From the NCBI GenBank assembly GCA_965221755.1, contig OZ244921.1, forward strand, positions 1,736,001-1,800,000: a stretch of DNA of 64,000 nucleotides, written 5' to 3'. Numbering within the stretch: the stretch's first letter is position 1; every line of letters starts with the position of its first letter. The notes below the pieces were generated by a model. The model searched no databases, was not told where the DNA came from, and worked only from the letters and a program-made list of their open reading frames with translations. Positions 54,010 to 63,354 of the stretch are shown one piece after another. The stretch comes from Azophilus sp965221755. GTDB lineage: Bacteria > Pseudomonadota > Gammaproteobacteria > Pseudomonadales > Azotimanducaceae. A program made the position numbers and the translations under genes.

Positions 54010-55770
54010 GTGATGGGGCAAGAAGCCGCGAACGTCATCCTATTCGAGTTCCGGGCCTACAGGCGGCGCTTCGAGCGCATCACGGCCGGCGCGGGGGAGC
54101 GCTTCCGCAGCGCCGACTGGTCCGGCGTGCAAGCCGCAAGCCTTGCCAGGCTAAGCCTTTACAAGACGCACGTCGAACAGGCGGCAGCGCAGCTGGACCC
54201 CGACCGCCGCGGCATTGGACCGGCAGGGTGGGCGCACGCCAAGGCCGCCTACGCCAAGGCCATTGCCGAAATGCCCGACGGAGACCTCGCTGAGACCTTC
54301 TACAATTCGGTGCATCGGCACATCACCCACGATCCGGTGCTCGACAGCATGAGCATGTTCCTGGCCACATCGTTCAGCGTCGGACCGCCGCCGTCAGGGG
54401 AGAGCCTGATCAGCCGTTACCGGCCCAGCGCCGGGTTGAAGGACATGGTGCGGCGCATCCTTGACGAACGCTCGCCAGGCATGCCTTGGCAAAACCAAGG
54501 CCGCGACATCCGCAACATCATTCGCTCCCTGATCGAGGCGCTGCCCGAGGTCGCTTCCGGCGAGCGGCTTGAGGCCGAGGCGTGCAATGCCCTGTTCTAT
54601 CGCAACAAGGGCGCCTACATCGTTGGCAGGCTGCGGCTTCTCGGCGAGCCTTCGGCGCCTGAACGAGAGCGCGTCTGGCCGCTGGCACTGCCCTTGGCGA
54701 TGAGCGCAAGCGGCGACGCCTATGTGGATACCCTGATTTGCGATGAGGACGAGTTGTCCATCGTCTTCAGCTTCACCCGCGCCTACTTCATGGTGCGCTC
54801 GCCCTACCCCTTCGGCTTGGTCCGCTTCCTCAACGAACTGCTGCCCAACAAGAAGCGCTCCGAACTCTATGCGGCCATCGGCCAGCACAAGCACGGCAAG
54901 ACCGAGTTCCACCGCGGCTTCCAGGAGCACCTGCGCCACTCCGAGGACGCCTTCATCGCCGCCCCGGGCATCAAGGGCATGGTGATGACGGTGTTCACCC
55001 TCCCGTCCTACCAGACGGTGTTCAAGGTCATTCGCGATGCAATCCCGCCGCCAAAGACGGTGACCGCCGCCGAAGTGCGGGAGAAGTACCACATCGTCAA
55101 GAGCCACGACCGCGCCGGACGCATGGCCGACACCCAGGAGTTCCAGAACCTGCGGCTGCCCTTGGGCCGCTTCGCGCCGGAGTTGATCGATGAGCTGCGC
55201 GCCACGGCCCCGTCGGCGCTGCGCATTGAGGGCGACCAACTGCTCATCCGCCACCTCTACACGGAACGGGCGATGACGCCCTTGAACCTGCACATCCAGA
55301 ACGCCGACCTCACGGTCCTTACCGATGCGCTCGATGAGTACGGCAACGCCATCAAGCAGCTGGCGGCGGCCAACATTTTTCCCGGCGACATGCTGCTGAA
55401 GAACTTCGGCGTCACCCGCCACGGGCGCGTGGTGTTCTACGACTACGACGAAATCAGCTTCCTGACCGAGATCAACTTCCGCGCCGTGCCGCAGCCGCGC
55501 ACCCCGGAGCAGGAGATGGCCGCTGAGCCTTGGTATTCGGTGGGGCCGAACGACGTCTTCCCGGAGGAGTTCCGCCGCTTCCTGTTCGGCAAACCCCAGG
55601 TCAAACAGCTGTTCGCCGCGCTGCACGGCGAGCTGTTCACCCCGGACTACTGGCGCGGCCTGCAGCAGGCGATCGCGCAAGGGCGGACCATGGACGTGTT
55701 CCCCTATCGCCGCAAACGGCGCTTCTCCCATCAACGAAATGTTGAGTCGAAAACGCAAAGGCACCCTTAA
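54010..55770 (+). CDS. aceK: isocitrate dehydrogenase kinase/phosphatase AceK
   Basis: A 586-residue, full-length AceK. Regions such as RNIIRSLIEALPEVASGERL, ERAMTPLNLHIQNAD and VVFYDYDEISFLTEINFR are typical. It phosphorylates and dephosphorylates isocitrate dehydrogenase to divert carbon into the glyoxylate shunt. GTG 54010 and ATG 54013 are alternative first codons. No aceBA genes are adjacent. Its stop overlaps the next gene start by 1 base. Confidence 0.96.
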   Translation: MMGQEAANVILFEFRAYRRRFERITAGAGERFRSADWSGVQAASLARLSLYKTHVEQAAAQLDPDRRGIGPAGWAHAKAAYAKAIAEMPDGDLAETFYNSVHRHITHDPVLDSMSMFLATSFSVGPPPSGESLISRYRPSAGLKDMVRRILDERSPGMPWQNQGRDIRNIIRSLIEALPEVASGERLEAEACNALFYRNKGAYIVGRLRLLGEPSAPERERVWPLALPLAMSASGDAYVDTLICDEDELSIVFSFTRAYFMVRSPYPFGLVRFLNELLPNKKRSELYAAIGQHKHGKTEFHRGFQEHLRHSEDAFIAAPGIKGMVMTVFTLPSYQTVFKVIRDAIPPPKTVTAAEVREKYHIVKSHDRAGRMADTQEFQNLRLPLGRFAPELIDELRATAPSALRIEGDQLLIRHLYTERAMTPLNLHIQNADLTVLTDALDEYGNAIKQLAAANIFPGDMLLKNFGVTRHGRVVFYDYDEISFLTEINFRAVPQPRTPEQEMAAEPWYSVGPNDVFPEEFRRFLFGKPQVKQLFAALHGELFTPDYWRGLQQAIAQGRTMDVFPYRRKRRFSHQRNVESKTQRHP

Positions 55771-56174
55771 TGAAAACCGCATTCGCGAAAACCGCCTTGG
55801 TGGTCGTCATCGCCATCATCAGCATTCCCGCCATCGAGTTGGGCATGGCGGCTTGGCTCTCCTCGGGCGCCTCCCTGTTCGATGCCACCCAAACCATCAA
55901 CCTTTGGCTGTTCTGCATCGTGCCCATCGGCTTTGTGGCAGTGACCTTGCAAGCCCTGGCGCTTTGGCCCATCTACCGCTCGAATCCGCTGCGCTACGGC
56001 TTGATCTACGGCTGCACCGCCGTTGCGTTCCACGCCTTGCTGCTTCGCCTGTTTTTCAATGCCCCGGCGGACATCGCCATGCACGTCCTCACCGACGCAG
56101 GCGTCATGGCAATCGTGTTCGGCGGATTCAACGCCCTCTTCTGGAAGCGGGCGGCTCGGGCTCGGGCCGAGTAG
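55770..56174 (+). CDS. four-helix membrane protein, unknown function
   Basis: 134 residues with four predicted membrane helices (ALVVVIAIISIPAIELGMAA, LWLFCIVPIGFVAVTLQALA, LIYGCTAVAFHALLLRLFF, AGVMAIVFGGFNALFWKRA). No recognised family. It follows aceK with a one-base overlap and so is probably co-translated. Confidence 0.6.
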   Translation: MKTAFAKTALVVVIAIISIPAIELGMAAWLSSGASLFDATQTINLWLFCIVPIGFVAVTLQALALWPIYRSNPLRYGLIYGCTAVAFHALLLRLFFNAPADIAMHVLTDAGVMAIVFGGFNALFWKRAARARAE

Positions 56175-56241
56175 GTCGGCCGGGCGATGCCCATGTTGCG
56201 CCCGTTCAGGCCGAATTGGCCCGAAGCCGGAACAGCTTGGC

Positions 56242-56883
56242 ATGGGACGGGCTGAGGCCGCGGCGATGCAGCGCCTGCTGAAGCCCGTTGCTTGGACCCT
56301 CCTGAGCCTGCCCTTGGCGTGGCTCGCTTTCGCCATCTACCAGGAGGCGCGCTTGCCGGGCTCGGCCTTGGGCGCGGACCCCGGGGAGGCGGTGCTGCTG
56401 TTCCTCGGCGAGTGGGGGATGCGCGCGTTGTTGCTGGCCTTAAGCGTCTCCACCCTGCGGCGGCGGTTGGGCTATCCGCCGCTGCTGCGCATCCGCCGCT
56501 TGGTGGGGTTGTTCGCGTTCGCCTACCTGTCGCTTCACTTTCTGTTCTACTTGGGATTCTTCGCTGAATTCGATGGGCGCCTGATCCTCGAGGACATCGC
56601 CGAACGGCCCTACATCACGGTGGGATTCGCGGCCTTGCTGATGCTCTTGGCGCTGGCGGCAACGTCCACCGGCGGCTGGCAACGCCGCTTGCGGCGGCGC
56701 TGGCGGCTGCTGCACCGGCTCGTGTATCCTGCAAGCGCCTTGGGCCTGCTGCACCTGTGGTGGCTGACCAAGGACGGTTACGGGGAGGTGGTGGCCTACG
56801 GCGTCTGGCTGCTGCTGCTCTACTTCGACCGGCTGCAGGACGCTTGGGCCAAACGAACTTCCAAAGCCGGCGCCAAGCCCTAA
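56242..56883 (+). CDS. msrQ: MsrQ-like heme-binding membrane subunit
   Basis: 213 residues, six membrane helices. RIRRLVGLFAFAYLSLHFLFY and LVYPASALGLLHLWWLTKDG carry the His residues expected to ligate heme b in the ferric-reductase-like fold of MsrQ (YedZ), the quinol-oxidising partner of methionine sulfoxide reductase MsrP. No msrP gene is adjacent. ATG 56242 is used; ATG 56266 (MQRLLKPVAWTLL) is also possible. Confidence 0.85.
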   Translation: MGRAEAAAMQRLLKPVAWTLLSLPLAWLAFAIYQEARLPGSALGADPGEAVLLFLGEWGMRALLLALSVSTLRRRLGYPPLLRIRRLVGLFAFAYLSLHFLFYLGFFAEFDGRLILEDIAERPYITVGFAALLMLLALAATSTGGWQRRLRRRWRLLHRLVYPASALGLLHLWWLTKDGYGEVVAYGVWLLLLYFDRLQDAWAKRTSKAGAKP

Positions 56884-56915
56884 AGCCAAGCAAGCGAGCA
56901 AGCAAGGAGGCGAGC

Positions 56916-57269
56916 ATGAATGAATTGGCCGAACGCAACTGCCAGCCCTGCCGGGCGGATTCGCCGCCAGTGGCGGCCTCGGCGCGGCCCGCGCTGCTGG
57001 CGCAACTCACGGGTTGGTCCATCGAGCGGGCGGATGGCATGGACCAGCTTCGGGCGCAGTTCACCTTCGCCGACTTCGCCAAGGCGCTGGCTTTCGCCAA
57101 TCGGGTGGGTGAGCTGGCGGAAGCCGCCGACCACCACCCGCGCATCGTCCTGGAATGGGGCAAGGCGGAGGTGCGCTGGTGGACGCACGCCATCGGCGGC
57201 CTGCACGAAAACGACTTCATCATGGCGGCGCGAACCAGCGTCGCGTTCAACGCCGGATTCAGGAGCTAA
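56916..57269 (+). CDS. phhB: pterin-4a-carbinolamine dehydratase
   Basis: 117 residues with AEAADHHPRIVLEWGKAEVR and WWTHAIGGLHENDFIMA, the histidine-rich active site of 4a-hydroxytetrahydrobiopterin dehydratases. It recycles the pterin cofactor of phenylalanine hydroxylase, upstream of the tyrosine pathway encoded at 48-51.6 kb, though not linked to it. AAGGAGG before ATG 56916 fixes the start. Confidence 0.9.
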   Translation: MNELAERNCQPCRADSPPVAASARPALLAQLTGWSIERADGMDQLRAQFTFADFAKALAFANRVGELAEAADHHPRIVLEWGKAEVRWWTHAIGGLHENDFIMAARTSVAFNAGFRS

Positions 57270-57293
57270 GCGGCCAAGACGCCGCCGCCAACG

Positions 57294-57394
57294 CGAACCT
57301 TGGCCGAGGACCAAGGTTCGTTGGAGTTGCGCTGGCGCGAAACTCCGCTGCCATTGCATGGGCCATGTTCGACATGTTTCTCAAGCCCGCCCGC
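57294..57394 (-). repeat. R-element copy 7 (tail + two hairpins)
   Basis: Minus strand: GCGGGCTTGAGAAACATGTC, spacer, GGAGTTTCGC/GCGCAACTCC, then GAACCTTGG.../...CCAAGGTTCG. It starts 25 bases after the phhB stop and could serve as its transcript end. Confidence 0.8.
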
Positions 57395-57513
57395 TGAAGG
57401 CGGCGGCGAAGCCTTGCGGCAGGCCCCGCGCGTCCATCGGGTGAAGGCTTTGCGCAGCAGCGCGGGCGAGGGGCCACGAGCAGTCACGCGAATTGGCCGG
57501 ACGCAACGCCAGC

Positions 57514-59289
57514 TCAGGCGCAAGCGCCGAGCCGGTAGCCCCGCCGGGCCTGACGCCGGCGGAAGCGGGCCGGTTCGACAAGGGCTTCGACAGTGCGCTC
57601 CAACGGCGGGAAGTCGCCGGTCAGCCGGCTGGCGACTATGGCCCCTGCGAACGGCGCAGTGGTCATGCCCATCGCTCCGTGAGCGGTGCTGACGGTGAGG
57701 CCATCGGCCAATTCACCGACGATGGGGGCACGGTCGGAAGCAATGGCCCGATTTGCCCGAACGCGACCGACCCATCGATGGCGATGTCCCTCCAGCTGCC
57801 TCAAGTTGTGGGCGGTGGCGTCTTCGGCGGCCCAAGGCCGATGCTCGAAAGTGGCGCCGGCGACAACGCCTGAAGTGATGGGCGCCAGATAGCCATCGCT
57901 GACCACCGGCAGGTGGGGCCGTTCATCCAGAGCCACGATGTCCATCTGACCCGCCACCTCCACCAGCTCCAGAAAGGAAGCCCCATCGCATTGGCGCGCG
58001 GCAGCGGCGCAAGCCAATGCCAGTGGCCGGGCGCCGGGCGGCGCCAGGCGCCGGAGCTGAAGGCTGATGAGCGGGTGGTCAAGCAGCGCTCGGATCAACG
58101 TCTTGGGTTCCAAAAGGCCGCTGTGCGGAAAGCGAAGCGCATCGCCCTGCAGGGGCCAGCCGCCGACTTGCGTGGCTTGGGCCGAATTCAGGACTTCCAC
58201 CAGCCCGGTCCCGGCGTATGCGGCAGCGATGCGCCGCATCTTCTCAGCGCCTAGATTCGTCCCCCCGGCCTGCAGCGCGCCGCTTTCGATGAAGCCGGGA
58301 AAGCGCCGCACCAAGGCTTGGCTGTAGGCGTAGGCATGGACGCGCCAAGCGGCGCTCAAGCCGCCGTCCCCGAGCAGCCTCGGATGCAGCAGCGCGACGG
58401 GGATGCCGGAGGCCCCGGCGGCGATGGACGCTGCCGGATCGAACACGTCCACGGCAATGCCCTGCTCAGCCAAGTGGCGAGCGATGCTGGCGCCCGCAAT
58501 GCCCGCACCGGCGACGGCCACCCGTTTCGCCACGGCTTGGCGGGCAAGGCCCGCGTGGACGAAAGCTCCCGCCAGGCTCTCGCGCTTGTGCGGGCGCTGA
58601 TCCACGCGCCGGACCTTGAAGCCGCAAGCTTGCAGGCGTCGCCGAACGGCTCCGGCGGACGAAAACGTGGCGACGGATGTCCCGGCGGCGGACAGATTGG
58701 CCACCTGCCGCAGCAACCCCTCGCGCCACATCGCCGGGTTCCGGCTTGGCGCGAAGCCGTCCAACAGCCAAGCGTCGATGGGCTGGCGCTGCCGGTTCGC
58801 CAAATCGGCCAAGCCGTCCCCGGCCTCGCCCCAGTACAGGGAGAGCATGATGCGGCCTTCGGCGAGCGAGCGCCGGTGCCAGCCCGCCAGCAAGGGCGGA
58901 TAGGCTGGCTGGAGCTCGGCGTAGATCGGCCAGCTGGCGCGGCGGCGCTGGACGATTTCCGCAAAGGCGCTCGGCGCAATGGGACGCGAATCGAAGCTGA
59001 TGAAGTGCAGTCGGCAGCGGGCTTTGAGGGCTGCGGCGGCGGCCACTGCGAAGTTCAAGCCAGTGCCGAACCCCAACTCGCCGATGCGCAGCGTCAGCCC
59101 TTCGGCAGCCGCCGTCGCCGCCTTGCTCTCGACCTGGGCCGGCACCGTGAACACCCGTTGGACCTCGCGCGCGCCGTCCGGGGCGTGGTAAATGTCGTTG
59201 AAGTCCCGGGCGAAGGGCTGGTCGTCCCGCCAAACCAGATCGGCCGGTTCAATCACGGCGCGATGGGACGCTTGGGATCGTTGATCCAC
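57514..59289 (-). CDS. mnmC: tRNA 5-methylaminomethyl-2-thiouridine biosynthesis protein MnmC
   Basis: 591 residues: an N-terminal SAM methyltransferase domain (PFARDFNDIYHAPDGAREVQ, LGFGTGLNFAVAAAAALKAR, WLLDGFAPSRNPAMW) and a C-terminal FAD oxidoreductase domain (VAVAGAGIAGASIARHLAEQ). It performs the last two steps of mnm5s2U34 formation in tRNA. It starts at GTG 59289 with GGAG upstream, overlapping the sulfurtransferase gene by 37 bases; GTG 59256 (a 4-base overlap) is an alternative. Somewhat shorter than the E. coli protein (668). Confidence 0.93.
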   Translation of the reverse strand: MDQRSQASHRAVIEPADLVWRDDQPFARDFNDIYHAPDGAREVQRVFTVPAQVESKAATAAAEGLTLRIGELGFGTGLNFAVAAAAALKARCRLHFISFDSRPIAPSAFAEIVQRRRASWPIYAELQPAYPPLLAGWHRRSLAEGRIMLSLYWGEAGDGLADLANRQRQPIDAWLLDGFAPSRNPAMWREGLLRQVANLSAAGTSVATFSSAGAVRRRLQACGFKVRRVDQRPHKRESLAGAFVHAGLARQAVAKRVAVAGAGIAGASIARHLAEQGIAVDVFDPAASIAAGASGIPVALLHPRLLGDGGLSAAWRVHAYAYSQALVRRFPGFIESGALQAGGTNLGAEKMRRIAAAYAGTGLVEVLNSAQATQVGGWPLQGDALRFPHSGLLEPKTLIRALLDHPLISLQLRRLAPPGARPLALACAAAARQCDGASFLELVEVAGQMDIVALDERPHLPVVSDGYLAPITSGVVAGATFEHRPWAAEDATAHNLRQLEGHRHRWVGRVRANRAIASDRAPIVGELADGLTVSTAHGAMGMTTAPFAGAIVASRLTGDFPPLERTVEALVEPARFRRRQARRGYRLGACA

Positions 59290-60053
59290 TCGCTCCAGGA
59301 GCCCGGATAAAGCGCCGGCTCGTCAAACCCGGCCAAGCGCATGGCGAGCACGTTGTGGGCGGCGGTCACCCCTGATCCGCAATAGCAGACCGGATTGTCC
59401 GCAAGGCCGGCAAAGCGCTCCCGCAGTTGCGGGGCGGGCAGAAAACGGCCAGCGGCATCCAAGTTGCCTTGAAAGGGCCGGCAGAAGGCGCCGGGCAAGT
59501 GGCCTGCCACCGGATCGATCGGCTCCTCAAGGCCGTCGAAGCGGCGTTGGGCGCGGGCATCGATCAGGGTCAGGGCGCCTCGGCCGGCTGCGATGTCGGC
59601 GGCGCCAACGATTCGCGTCAGGGGCGGACGCAGCGAGAAGCCGCCGCGTTCCGGCGCCGCGGAAGCCGTGGCCAGCGCCTCCGGCCAAGCGTCCAAACCG
59701 CCGTCGAGCACCGCCGCCGCCTCATGCCCGCACCAGCGGGCCAACCACCAGCCCCGGCCTGCGAAAGCGCCGCCCGCGTCATCGTAGAACACCAATTGAT
59801 CCCCGTCGTTGACGCCCCAAGCGGCAAAGCGCTCCGCCAAAGCGGCCCGGCTGGGCAGGGGGTGCCGACCGCCCGCACCGGGCGGGGCGGCGAAGTCGCG
59901 GTCCAAGTCGCCATGTTGCGCGCCGGGTATGTGGCCTTGCTGATAGGCCCGCCGCCCGTGGTCGGGATCGCCGAGAGCCGCCCGGCAGTCGATCAGCCGG
60001 GCTGCGCGGCCAAGTTCGCGCAAGGCGTCAAAATCGATCAGCGTTCGGTGCAT
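59253..60053 (-). CDS. thiosulfate/3-mercaptopyruvate sulfurtransferase
   Basis: 266 residues in two rhodanese domains. The N-terminal one (RLIDCRAALGDPDHGRRAYQ, HIPGAQHGDLDRDFAAP) is inactive; the C-terminal one has NPVCYCGSGVTAAHNVLAM with the active-site Cys in a CGSGVTA loop. It transfers sulfane sulfur to thiols or cyanide. Directly upstream of and overlapping mnmC, so a role in sulfur supply is tempting but not shown. ATG 60053 is chosen by family alignment. Confidence 0.92.
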   Translation of the reverse strand: MHRTLIDFDALRELGRAARLIDCRAALGDPDHGRRAYQQGHIPGAQHGDLDRDFAAPPGAGGRHPLPSRAALAERFAAWGVNDGDQLVFYDDAGGAFAGRGWWLARWCGHEAAAVLDGGLDAWPEALATASAAPERGGFSLRPPLTRIVGAADIAAGRGALTLIDARAQRRFDGLEEPIDPVAGHLPGAFCRPFQGNLDAAGRFLPAPQLRERFAGLADNPVCYCGSGVTAAHNVLAMRLAGFDEPALYPGSWSEWINDPKRPIAP

Positions 60054-60279
60054 GCGGCGGATTTTAACTGCTGGACCGTCGGCTGCCAGGGCAGCCGGCG
60101 GTCGGTGGCCGGACGGTTGCAAGCCCTTGGCCCGCACTGACCCGAAAGCGACCTCCGCAACGACGGGAGAGGCCAATCCAGCCCAACGGCAGGCCAACGC
60201 CGTCGGGCAACGGATTGATGACCTGCTCGGACTCCTATGACATACTGAAAGCTCACTTGAACCCCAGAAGGAGAATCGC

Positions 60280-60576
60280 ATGAGCGCGGACGGCACTTGG
60301 AACATCACCACGAACACCCCCATGGGCGCACAGAAAGGAACCTTGGAGTTGGCCACGGACGGCGGTGCGCTGAGCGGCAAAATGAGCGGCCAGCAGGGCG
60401 AAATAGAACTCAAGGACGGCACCGTCGATGGCAATTCCGTGTCTTGGAAGGCGGACATCACCTCGCCAATGGCCATGACCCTGGAGTTCAGCGGCACGGT
60501 GGACGGCGACAGCATCAGCGGCAACGTCAAGCTCGGCGCCTTCGGCAACGCCAGCTTTTCGGGAAGCCGCGCCTGA
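60280..60576 (+). CDS. small beta-rich protein, unknown function
   Basis: 98 residues with alternating polar and hydrophobic strands (TWNITTNTPMGAQKGTLELA, GTVDGNSVSWKADITSPMAM, GDSISGNVKLGAFGNASFSG), probably a small beta-barrel. A good AGAAGGAG sequence precedes ATG 60280. I recognise no family with certainty. Confidence 0.65.
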   Translation: MSADGTWNITTNTPMGAQKGTLELATDGGALSGKMSGQQGEIELKDGTVDGNSVSWKADITSPMAMTLEFSGTVDGDSISGNVKLGAFGNASFSGSRA

Positions 60577-61008
60577 CCATGCCGGCGTTGCGCGAACCCA
60601 AAGGCGCCGGCCTCGGTTCGCTTGGCGCTGACTTCAGGTCGAACCCGGCTTGGCCGCGTTTGCCGGGTTCGGCATCCCTAAAGCAGCCCGATGTTCCTTG
60701 AGCAGCCCTGAAGCCGTTCGGCGGCGGAAAAGTCCAACGCCCCCAACTGCCGTGAAACCAAGGCGTTGAACTGGGCTTCAATTGGCTTCGGGATGCGCTT
60801 GCCCCACACTAGGCGGTCCCGGTGCAGGGGCCGCGCCCGATTGCCGGAGTCAATGCGGACAGCTTGCGCGAGTTGGAGGGCAATGCGGTCGGTGCAGGGC
60901 GACGGAAAGCCGCGCGCGGCATCCAAACCGGCGGCTTCATGACCCGCGCTCGGCAACTGGGCGACCGGGCCGCATAATTCCCAACGTTGATTCCCACTCA
61001 ACCGGCCA
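60577..61008. other. gap before the CoA-transferase gene
   Basis: 432 bases without a supported gene. A minus-strand frame across 60678-61070 reads partly protein-like near its end (RIPKPIEAQFNALVSRQLG) but overlaps the CoA-transferase start and has no recognisable relative; it might be a decayed gene. Confidence 0.4.
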
Positions 61009-62241
61009 ATGATCGAGCTTCCCGCGACCAAGCCGCTGGCGGGCATCCGCCTGATCGACCTCACGCACATGGTGGCGGGGCCTTATGCGGGCATGATCCT
61101 GGCCGACCTCGGTTGCGACACGGTGAAGGTCGAGCCGCCCGGCCGCGGCGAGGGGACGCGGCGGCTGCTTGAGAACGACGCGCGCAACTCCATCGGCGGC
61201 ATGGGGGCCTACTTTTTCACCTTGAACCGAAACAAGCGTTCCGTGGCCGTTGATCTGAAGTCGCCGGCGGGACTCGACTTCTTTTACCGGCTGGCGCGCC
61301 ATGCGGATGTGGTGCTCGACAACTTCTCCGCCGGCGTCACCAAGCGCTTGAACATCGACCACGACCGCCTCGCCGCGCAAAACCCGAAGATCATCACCTG
61401 CACGATCACCGGATTCGGCGAAGACGGCCCAAGCCACAAGCGGCCTGCGTTCGATCAAATCATCCAAGGCCTCGGCGGCGGCATGTCGATCACCGGCGAA
61501 GGCCCGGGGCGAAGCGTGCGCGCCGGCATCCCCATCGGCGATTTGGGCGGCGGCATGTTTGCGGTCATGGGCATTCAAGCGGCATTGCTGGCGCGACAGC
61601 GCACCGGCATCGGCCAGCACGTGGACATTTCCATGCTTGATGTGCAAATCAGCCTGCTCAACTACATGGCCACCATGCACTTGATGTCCGGCGACGTTCC
61701 CGAACCCATCGGCAACGGCCACTTCGTGCATACGCCCTACAATGCGTTTGCGACGGCCGACGACACCATCACCATTGCCGTCATCGGCGATGACTTTTGG
61801 CCCCCCTTCCTCGACGTCGTGGAGATTGAGGAACTGCGCGATCCGACCTATGCGACCGCCGCCGAGCGCCTGAAGGACCAGGCCCGCATTGAAGGCCTGA
61901 TCGCTGAAAAACTGAAAACCCGACCTGCCGCCGAATGGCTGCAGAGGCTTGAAGCCGCCCGCGTGCCCAGCGCCCGCGTCAACAATTTCGCGCAAGCCTT
62001 GAGCGACCCCCAAGTCCTGCATCGCAACATGGTCGTCGAGCTGGACCATCCGCTCGGCGGCAGCGCCAAGGTGCCGGGCAACCCGGTGAAGCTGTCGCTC
62101 AACGCTGCCGAATCCTTCGCGCCGCCGCCGTTGCTTGGAGCGCACACGGTCGCCGTGTTCAAGGAGTGGACGGGGATGTCCAAGGAGCGAATCGACCAAG
62201 GCATCGCCGCCGGCGCACTGCGGCAGGCTGAAATTCCTTAA
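61009..62241 (+). CDS. CaiB/BaiF (class III) CoA-transferase
   Basis: 410 residues with the family pattern: LAGIRLIDLTHMVAGPYAGM, LGCDTVKVEPPGRGEGTR, NRNKRSVAVDLKSPAG, ADVVLDNFSAGVTKRL and FDQIIQGLGGGMSITGEGPG. It transfers CoA between carboxylic acids; acceptor and donor are unknown. R-element copy 8 and a carboxymuconolactone decarboxylase-family gene follow. Confidence 0.92.
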   Translation: MIELPATKPLAGIRLIDLTHMVAGPYAGMILADLGCDTVKVEPPGRGEGTRRLLENDARNSIGGMGAYFFTLNRNKRSVAVDLKSPAGLDFFYRLARHADVVLDNFSAGVTKRLNIDHDRLAAQNPKIITCTITGFGEDGPSHKRPAFDQIIQGLGGGMSITGEGPGRSVRAGIPIGDLGGGMFAVMGIQAALLARQRTGIGQHVDISMLDVQISLLNYMATMHLMSGDVPEPIGNGHFVHTPYNAFATADDTITIAVIGDDFWPPFLDVVEIEELRDPTYATAAERLKDQARIEGLIAEKLKTRPAAEWLQRLEAARVPSARVNNFAQALSDPQVLHRNMVVELDHPLGGSAKVPGNPVKLSLNAAESFAPPPLLGAHTVAVFKEWTGMSKERIDQGIAAGALRQAEIP

Positions 62242-62417
62242 GTTGCTTGAGTCGGGAATCCGGCAATTTGGCCACCGAGGATCCCGTCAGCATGCTGCGC
62301 CAGAGCGGGTTTCAAACCGGAATCGACTTGTGCGCCCCGCTCGCGGCGCCGCAACTGCTCGCATCCCTGATCGGCGCGCCGGCGCGCGGCCTTGGCTTAA
62401 GAGCCAATTCCCGCCCA

Positions 62418-62491
62418 TGCGCGGGCTCGGGAACAGCTCGCAACCTGATCCACGCAACGGCAGCGAACCTTGGCCTTTGGCCAAGGTTCGC
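62418..62491 (+). repeat. R-element copy 8 (tail + one hairpin)
   Basis: GCGCGGGCTCGGGAACAGCT, CGCAACCTGA, then hairpin GAACCTTGGCC/GGCCAAGGTTC. The GGAGTTTCG hairpin is missing. The tail is the most diverged of the copies. The remaining sequence between 62242 and 62557 holds no gene. Confidence 0.72.
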
Positions 62492-62557
62492 ATTGACACC
62501 GAGCTTTCGTCTCAATGATATTGTCCACTCCATCCAGTTCCGAAAAGGAGAGTGCCG

Positions 62558-63223
62558 ATGCCCAGGCTCAGGCAGGTTCCGCTGGCGCAGGCGCCGGAGA
62601 ACGTTCGCAAATACTACGAGGCCCTGTTCGGCGACCGCGACCCGGTGGCGGAGCCGGGCACGGCCACCGGAACCCCCGGCAACTGGTGGACGGTGTTCGC
62701 GCTGGTTCCCTATGTCTTCGACCACGCCACCAGCCACTTCGGCATGTTCGGCATGTTTGCGGACCAGAGCGTCAGCCAACTCGACCCCAAGGCGCGCGAA
62801 TTGGCCATCATGCGGACAGGCTTTGCCCAAGCCAGCCAGTTCGTGTTTTCGCAGCACTGCAAGGCGGCGCGCCGTTTCGGCATCTCCGACGACCAGATTG
62901 CGGCCATACCCAATTGGCAGGTCGCCGATTGCTTCGATGCCAAGGAGCGGGCCATCCTGGCTTGGGCCGATGCCCTCATCCTGCAAGGCGGCCGGGCTTC
63001 CGACGGCCTGTTTGAGGCCCTGCGCCAACACCTTTCCGACGCGGACATCCTGGAGCTCACCTACCATGTGCTCGGCTACAACCTGCATGCGGTGATGTGC
63101 AAAGCGTTGCGCCTGGAGTACGATGACGTGGACGAACGCATTCGCGAAGTGCCCATTCCGGCTGCCGGGGAACGCGCGGACTGGGCAGGGGCGGCTTGGG
63201 ACGAACCGCAGCGATCGGATTGA
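62558..63223 (+). CDS. carboxymuconolactone decarboxylase-family protein
   Basis: 221 residues. KARELAIMRTGFAQASQFVF followed by SQHCKAARRFGISDDQIAAI resembles the AhpD/CMD active-site helix region, but the CxxC of AhpD is not present (only the Cys in SQHC). These proteins act as decarboxylases, peroxidase partners or unknown enzymes. ATG 62558 is preferred because AAGGAG lies 9 bases upstream; GTG 62552 is also in frame. Confidence 0.78.
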   Translation: MPRLRQVPLAQAPENVRKYYEALFGDRDPVAEPGTATGTPGNWWTVFALVPYVFDHATSHFGMFGMFADQSVSQLDPKARELAIMRTGFAQASQFVFSQHCKAARRFGISDDQIAAIPNWQVADCFDAKERAILAWADALILQGGRASDGLFEALRQHLSDADILELTYHVLGYNLHAVMCKALRLEYDDVDERIREVPIPAAGERADWAGAAWDEPQRSD

Positions 63224-63236
63224 ACGCCCCCAAACG

Positions 63237-63259
63237 TTTGGGACTTATGTAGCAAAATG
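63237..63259 (+). repeat. short segment shared with 30501-30523
   Basis: TTTGGGACTTATGTAGCAAA then ATG, two changes from the 30501 copy. It lies in the gap before the 2Fe-2S protein gene. Confidence 0.4.
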
Positions 63260-63354
63260 CACAACAAGCCTAAGCGGCCAGCCGCGCCCCGCCACCGATT
63301 TGACGGGTCAATGAGGGGGGTGTTGGCCTGCCGGAGGCATTGCGGGATGACCAA

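Noticed and set aside
57395..57470. GGCGAAGCCTTGCGGCAGGC after R-element copy 7, resembling the MITE interior
   Set aside because: About 20 bases of similarity without terminal repeats or target duplication; possibly shared ancestry but not enough to call an element.
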